Positions 63,888-64,000 of a DNA stretch of 64,000 nucleotides are shown here, piece after piece. Where the stretch lies: the NCBI GenBank assembly GCA_020055645.1, contig CM034546.1, forward strand, positions 102,424,001 to 102,488,000, given 5' to 3'. The notes beneath the pieces were generated by a model. That model made no database searches. It was not told the DNA's origin and saw only the letters and a list, made by a program, of their open reading frames with translations. How positions within the stretch are numbered: position 1 is the stretch's first letter; every line of letters begins with the position of its first letter. This DNA is from Tomocerus qinae (taxonomy: Eukaryota > Arthropoda > Collembola > Entomobryomorpha > Tomoceridae). The translations under genes and the position numbers were made by a program.

Positions 63888-64000
63888 ATATTTATACCAG
63901 AAACTAAAATCAAAACAAAATTTAAATCGGTTACATATTTTGGACGCTTTTTGTACAGATGTGCAATTTTGAAATTTGAATTGATGGTATAGTTGTGGGA

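Larger units (their letters stand above)
60772..64000. other. Probable Mo25 leader region and right-edge intergenic DNA
   Basis: The Mo25 start exon begins at 60786 after a splice acceptor, so non-coding leader exons lie to the right. Donor-like sites on the minus strand occur near 61428 (GATG then gtaagt), 61776 (GAGAG then gtaagt) and 63322 (AAGCG then gtaagt); these could be alternative first exons. Also present are a perfect hairpin (60846-60884) and a MITE-like repeat (63720-63887). No coding frame is convincing. Confidence 0.4.

Noticed and set aside
1-64000. Retrovirus-like, LTR, Polinton or other capsid-bearing elements
   Set aside because: I found no reverse transcriptase, integrase, capsid or long terminal repeats; the visible mobile DNA is small DNA-transposon-like material.

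Overview
The window is nuclear DNA of an AT-rich animal genome, most likely an arthropod. All recognisable genes are split by short GT-AG introns, mostly about 60-250 bp. The proteins are animal families, and the DNA between genes is full of small non-autonomous DNA transposons, palindromes and tandem arrays. A springtail or other small-genome arthropod would fit, but that is inference. I see no bacterial operon, CRISPR array, tRNA, rRNA or viral gene.

Layout. (1) 1-2687, minus: the 5' part of an unrecognised gene running off the left edge; its first coding intron holds a 1.35 kb hAT-like element. (2) 3105-4788, plus: TTC19, a mitochondrial complex III maintenance factor, divergent from gene 1. 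(3) 9821-12241, plus: an SLC19 folate/thiamine-type carrier of six exons. (4) 15136-18033, plus: a secreted type-B carboxylesterase of eleven exons, with an unusual oxyanion loop and a charged insert before the catalytic histidine. (5) 18351-20533: a foldback element with about 280 bp inverted arms around about 24 copies of a 63 bp satellite. It sits between the convergent 3' ends of genes 4 and 6. (6) 20633-25805, minus: a four-finger C2H2 nuclear protein with acidic tracts, ten coding exons. (7) 25806-33222: repeat-rich DNA. (8) 33309-54636, plus: complete UBR4/pushover, 32 coding exons, 5,405 residues by my splice model, with UBR box and C-terminal hemi-RING. (9) 59423-60771, minus: Mo25/CAB39, five coding exons, complete. 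(10) 60772-64000: probable Mo25 leader region and small repeats.

The genes do not form a pathway; they are ordinary neighbours. Themes are mitochondrial quality control (TTC19), vitamin uptake (SLC19), ester hydrolysis, nuclear RNA/chromatin binding, N-degron ubiquitylation (UBR4) and LKB1/STK kinase scaffolding (Mo25). All exon models were read by eye from splice consensus, reading phase and family similarity; for every gene the phases close exactly. The less ordinary content is in the repeats: the foldback-satellite element, hAT-like elements with 8 bp target duplications (one nested in another repeat, one inserted in a palindrome), and a three-copy repeat family with one copy inside a UBR4 intron.
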